Shown here: positions 63,081-64,000 of the stretch, in pieces
Numbering within the stretch: position 1 is the stretch's first letter
How the letters are laid out: each line of letters opens with the position of its first letter
Assembly (NCBI GenBank): GCA_016618085.1
Contig: JABLTG010000049.1
Span: 45,193-109,192, forward strand
Length of the DNA: 64,000 nt
Reading direction: 5' to 3'
Origin: Neovahlkampfia damariscottae
Taxonomy: Eukaryota > Heterolobosea > Selenaionea > Neovahlkampfiida > Neovahlkampfiidae
Made by a program: the position numbers and the translations under genes
Notes under the pieces: model-generated
Told to the model about the DNA's origin: nothing
The model's database searches: none
What the model saw: only the letters and a program-made list of their open reading frames with translations

Positions 63081-63695
63081 ATGGAGCAAAAACTTGAATT
63101 CTTAAAGCAATATCCGCTTAGCAACATCCAAATTGAAAAGATTTTTAATGGAAAGCATAAAATGTTGTCTTATCACGAACTTTATCAATATGATACTTTA
63201 AAGCACTTACTTCATGTGAATAATGGTAGTGTAATCATCATGTACCATCAAACAGATACCTACGGACATTACTGTTGCATTAATAAACTAACAGAAAAAA
63301 ATAAATTCAGCAAAAAGAAGGAATTAGTTGAATTCTTTGATCCTTATGGGTTATTTCCAGATAGACAACTGAAACTCGCTGCGTATAAAAATAATGCGAT
63401 GAATTCACAAACATCCTCAAAATCTGAGATTTTGAAAGCTCAAGGTCATACATACCTAAGTTATTTGATGTACAGTTCTCCATATAAACTAAGTTTCAAC
63501 CAGCATCGCTTTCAAGGTCCAAATACTCAAACTTGTGGTTTTCATTGTGCCAATAGAATTTTGTTTAAGGAATTGTTGTTGTCTGAATATAAGAAATGGA
63601 TGGACTCAAGCAGAAAAAAATTAGAAGCATTATTAAACAGTAAATCCACTTACGATGATGTTGTAGTTGTGAATTTATTTGATAAGATAAATTAA
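63081..63695 (+). CDS. Viral maturation cysteine protease (adenain/Ulp1-like)
   Basis: Intact, 204 aa. The catalytic set appears in order: His in TYGHYCCINK, Asp in VEFFDPYGLF, Gln in FNQHRFQGPN, and Cys in NTQTCGFHCAN. The length and DPYG/TCGFHC motifs match the PRO gene of Polintons and adenovirus-type proteases, which cleave capsid and core proteins during virion maturation. It is followed 62 bp later by a structural gene on the same strand. Confidence 0.88.
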   Translation: MEQKLEFLKQYPLSNIQIEKIFNGKHKMLSYHELYQYDTLKHLLHVNNGSVIIMYHQTDTYGHYCCINKLTEKNKFSKKKELVEFFDPYGLFPDRQLKLAAYKNNAMNSQTSSKSEILKAQGHTYLSYLMYSSPYKLSFNQHRFQGPNTQTCGFHCANRILFKELLLSEYKKWMDSSRKKLEALLNSKSTYDDVVVVNLFDKIN

Positions 63696-63736
63696 TTTCC
63701 ATTAAAAAACTTTTTTGAATTAAAAGTATACAACCT

Positions 63737-63753
63737 AAAAATCTAAGATTTTT
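63737..63753 (+). terminator. Hairpin between protease and capsid-type gene
   Basis: AAAAATC-TAA-GATTTTT is a perfect 7-bp stem with a 3-nt loop, 42 bp after the protease stop and 5 bp before the next ATG. Its stem and loop sizes match the hairpin at 61945-61961. It could be a transcript 3'-end signal or a promoter element. Confidence 0.4.
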
Positions 63754-63757
63754 AAAG

Positions 63758-64000
63758 ATGGATCTTTACAGAGAAGGAAAAAATATTTATTACAATATTG
63801 GAGTAGTTAACAAGAACGAAGACCCAAAAGAATTCAGATATTTTGACAAACGAGCAACAAACTTAGTCAGCTCTGGTTACAAATATAAATTGGCAGTAGT
63901 CAGATTTTCAGTTGATACTTCAAAAATTCCGATCATGTATTTTCCTTCAACTCAATTTTCTTCATTCAGTTTGAATCAAAGTTATACAACTGCAGATAAC
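63758..64000 (+). CDS. Probable viral capsid (minor capsid/penton-type) protein, 5' part
   Basis: 81 codons are visible before the window ends. The start MDLYREGKNIYYNIG, followed by KYKLAVVRFSVDTSKIPIMY, resembles the N-terminus of a structural protein conserved in Polinton-like viruses, in which a strand carrying VRFS is followed by PI. Position next to the protease supports a capsid role. Which capsid protein it is cannot be settled from this fragment. Confidence 0.5.
   Translation, partial: MDLYREGKNIYYNIGVVNKNEDPKEFRYFDKRATNLVSSGYKYKLAVVRFSVDTSKIPIMYFPSTQFSSFSLNQSYTTADN

Larger units (their letters stand above)
55895..64000. mobile_element. Integrated Polinton-like virus (left part; right end outside window)
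   Basis: A block of virus-type genes follows host genes: retroviral-type integrase remnant, two GIY-YIG nucleases, NlpC/P60-like protein, HMG/YABBY-tailed protein, FtsK/HerA packaging ATPase, adenain-like protease, and a capsid-type protein. Integrase plus ATPase plus protease is the Polinton/PLV core. The genes lack introns, and most lack the host CCAAT box. Several share an AAATATAAG-type element instead. The left boundary lies somewhere in 55895-56510; I could not see the terminal inverted repeat because the other end is outside the window. Polymerase and major capsid genes would be expected to the right. Confidence 0.8.

Noticed and set aside
1-64000. CRISPR arrays, bacterial operons, insertion sequences
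   Set aside because: No spaced direct-repeat arrays; spliced eukaryotic genes throughout; the only mobile DNA seen is the viral element.

Overview
The window is nuclear DNA of an AT-rich, gene-dense unicellular eukaryote. It carries about 30 spliced host genes and, from about 55.9 kb to the right edge, part of an integrated Polinton-like virus (PLV/Maverick-type element). The standard genetic code fits: TAA, TGA and TAG all end well-supported genes. Introns are mostly 26-50 nt, GT..AG. I rebuilt exon structures by hand, and almost every multi-exon model returns to an exact multiple of three. Two rules recur. A CCAAT box (ACCAATCA or its complement) lies about 8-80 nt upstream of nearly every host start codon, and AATAAA overlaps or closely follows most stop codons. 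I cannot name the species. The gene set (Ras/RGS signalling, ESCRT-III, villin headpiece, TLDc and B-box proteins, mitochondrial 2-oxoadipate metabolism) suggests a free-living amoeboid or flagellate protist with aerobic mitochondria.

Layout. 1-7.5 kb: PX/coiled-coil protein, double-CxxC RGS protein, coiled-coil protein. 7.7-13.9 kb: F-box/RasGEF, eIF5A, a receptor-like membrane protein, CBS protein, unknown protein, vWA protein. 14.1-17.8 kb: DHTKD1-type dehydrogenase and a secreted Cys-rich protein. 17.8-26.3 kb: a Gly-rich collagen-like protein, CHMP7, a glycosyltransferase and DCN1, lying between two arms of a roughly 300-bp inverted repeat derived from a tail-anchored-protein gene. 26.5-40.3 kb: kinase/dehydrogenase-like/RING fusion, zuotin/DNAJC2, UFD2/UBE4, RasGAP, an intron-containing tRNA-Asp, PX protein, villin-headpiece protein, HERP-like protein, 2-oxodicarboxylate carrier. 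40.3-55.9 kb: gene fragments, another RGS protein, TDP2-like phosphodiesterase, broken CCCH-finger gene, TMEM53-like protein, LPCAT with EF-hands, two B-box proteins (one with TLDc), two tandem double-CxxC RGS paralogues, and a truncated desaturase.

55.9-64 kb: the PLV. It has an integrase remnant, two GIY-YIG endonuclease genes broken by frameshifts, and an ORF with an internal stop. An intact morphogenesis block follows: NlpC/P60-like protein, a virion-associated-type protein with an HMG/YABBY-like C-terminal motif, packaging ATPase, adenain-like protease, and the start of a probable capsid gene. It continues beyond the window.

How the genes relate. DHTKD1 and the 2-oxodicarboxylate carrier act on the same metabolite, 2-oxoadipate. 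Receptor-like protein, RasGEF, RasGAP and four RGS proteins form a dense G-protein signalling set. HERP, UFD2, DCN1, the F-box protein and the RING fusion are ubiquitin-linked. The most novel host item is the family of RGS proteins with two tandem CxxC thioredoxin-like domains, a candidate redox-controlled G-protein regulator.
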